NCBI GenBank assembly: GCA_023145935.1
Contig: JAGLDB010000001.1
Span: 1-38,093 of the forward strand
Reading direction: 5' to 3'
DNA length: 38,093 nt
Origin: Candidatus Sabulitectum sp.
Lineage (GTDB): Bacteria; Fermentibacterota; Fermentibacteria; Fermentibacterales; Fermentibacteraceae
Part shown: piece after piece, positions 37,693 through 38,093 of the stretch
Layout: the number at the start of each line of letters is the position of its first letter
Numbering within the stretch: the stretch's first letter is position 1
Position numbers and translations under genes: made by a program
The notes under the pieces: generated by a model
What the model saw: only the letters and a program-made list of their open reading frames with translations
Told to the model about the DNA's origin: nothing
Database searches by the model: none

Positions 37693-38093
37693 ATGAGGAA
37701 GAAGCTCAATGAAGTTAATTCCGGGAAACTGTTTCTGTCGGGAAATGAAGCCATTGCAAGGGGTGCATGGGAAAGTGGAGTACACTTCTCCAGCTCATAT
37801 CCGGGAACGCCTTCCACGGAAATTATGGAGACAATAGGAACGGAATACCCGGAGATCGATGCCCAGTGGGCACCGAACGAAAAAGTTGGTATGGAAGTTA
37901 TAGCCGGAGCTTCGTTTGGAGGCGCCAGAGTGCTTTCTACCATGAAGCATGTTGGTTTGAATGTGGCAGCTGATCCATTTTTCACCCTCAGTTACATCGG
38001 AGCAACTGGAGGCATTGTTATCGTAAGTGCCGATGATCCGGGAGTTCATTCGTCACAGAATGAGCAGGACAACAGGCTTATGGGCAGGGCGGC
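37693..38093 (+). CDS. iorA: Indolepyruvate:ferredoxin oxidoreductase alpha subunit (partial, cut by window end)
   Basis: The first 133 residues are visible, with LFLSGNEAIARGAWESG and SSSYPGTPSTEIMET at the N-terminus, characteristic of IorA, followed by the thiamine-diphosphate region with NEKVGMEVIAGASFGGARVLSTMKHVG. The enzyme oxidises aryl-2-oxoacids to aryl-acetyl-CoA and reduces ferredoxin. ATG at 37693 has a modest AAGG-type site. An in-frame ATG at 37633 inside the buk 3' end is possible and would add 20 charged residues. It lies 28 bp after buk, so ptb-buk-iorA is probably one operon. Confidence 0.92.
   Translation, partial: MRKKLNEVNSGKLFLSGNEAIARGAWESGVHFSSSYPGTPSTEIMETIGTEYPEIDAQWAPNEKVGMEVIAGASFGGARVLSTMKHVGLNVAADPFFTLSYIGATGGIVIVSADDPGVHSSQNEQDNRLMGRA

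Overview
The window is a bacterial chromosome segment spanning the replication-origin neighbourhood. The evidence is a divergent gene layout around dnaA/rpmH: nearly everything from 3.2 to 24.7 kb (dnaA, dnaN, a DciA-like gene, gyrB, gyrA, a V-type ATPase operon) reads leftward, and rpmH-rnpA-yidD-yidC-mnmE-mnmG-rsmG-parA-parB (24.9-32.4 kb) reads rightward. Two ParB-binding parS palindromes lie in the right arm. The gene content suggests an anaerobic, fermentative bacterium: V/A-type rotary ATPase, clostridial-type 2x[4Fe-4S] ferredoxin, phosphate butyryltransferase, butyrate kinase and indolepyruvate:ferredoxin oxidoreductase. Bactofilin, TTG/GTG starts behind strong GGAGG ribosome sites, and divergent housekeeping proteins fit a little-studied phylum. 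I cannot name the species from the sequence alone.

Layout. (1) 1-231: two identical copies and a truncated third of a 109-bp unit made of a tRNA 3' end plus a Rho-independent terminator. This looks like an integration or recombination scar. (2) 360-2319: a two-gene AAA ATPase/RloB module resembling AbiL-type and PARIS-like abortive-infection systems, followed by decayed coding remnants to about 3.18 kb. Together these form a small accessory island. (3) 3.2-11.8 kb: a nine-gene V-type ATPase operon (stalk H-like, I, K, E, C, F, A, B, D in transcription order). The K subunit carries a complete Na+-site residue set, so the enzyme may be Na+-coupled. (4) 11.9-13.7 kb: bactofilin, a small membrane/coiled-coil partner and an asparaginase. 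(5) 13.7-17.3 kb: a 1187-residue protein of unknown family, 5 bp behind gyrA. (6) 17.3-24.7 kb: gyrA, gyrB, DciA-like, dnaN and dnaA, with an origin-like intergenic region. (7) 24.9-32.6 kb: the rightward rpmH-to-parB group plus a ferredoxin gene. (8) 32.7-35.6 kb: a leftward group of a GT4 glycosyltransferase, two membrane proteins and a HAD hydrolase. (9) 35.7-38.1 kb: ptb-buk-iorA, cut by the window end.

How the parts work together. Regions 5-7 hold replication initiation (DnaA, a possible helicase loader, sliding clamp, gyrase), origin segregation (ParA/ParB/parS), membrane-protein insertion (YidC/YidD) and tRNA wobble modification (MnmE/MnmG). Regions 3 and 9 suggest an energy scheme. 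A 2-oxoacid oxidoreductase would make acyl-CoA and reduced ferredoxin, Ptb-Buk would convert acyl-CoA to ATP, and the V-ATPase would link ATP to an ion gradient.

The strongest candidates for something new are the tRNA-scar/AAA-RloB island, the giant gyrase-linked orphan, and an MnmE that has lost the canonical G4 motif.
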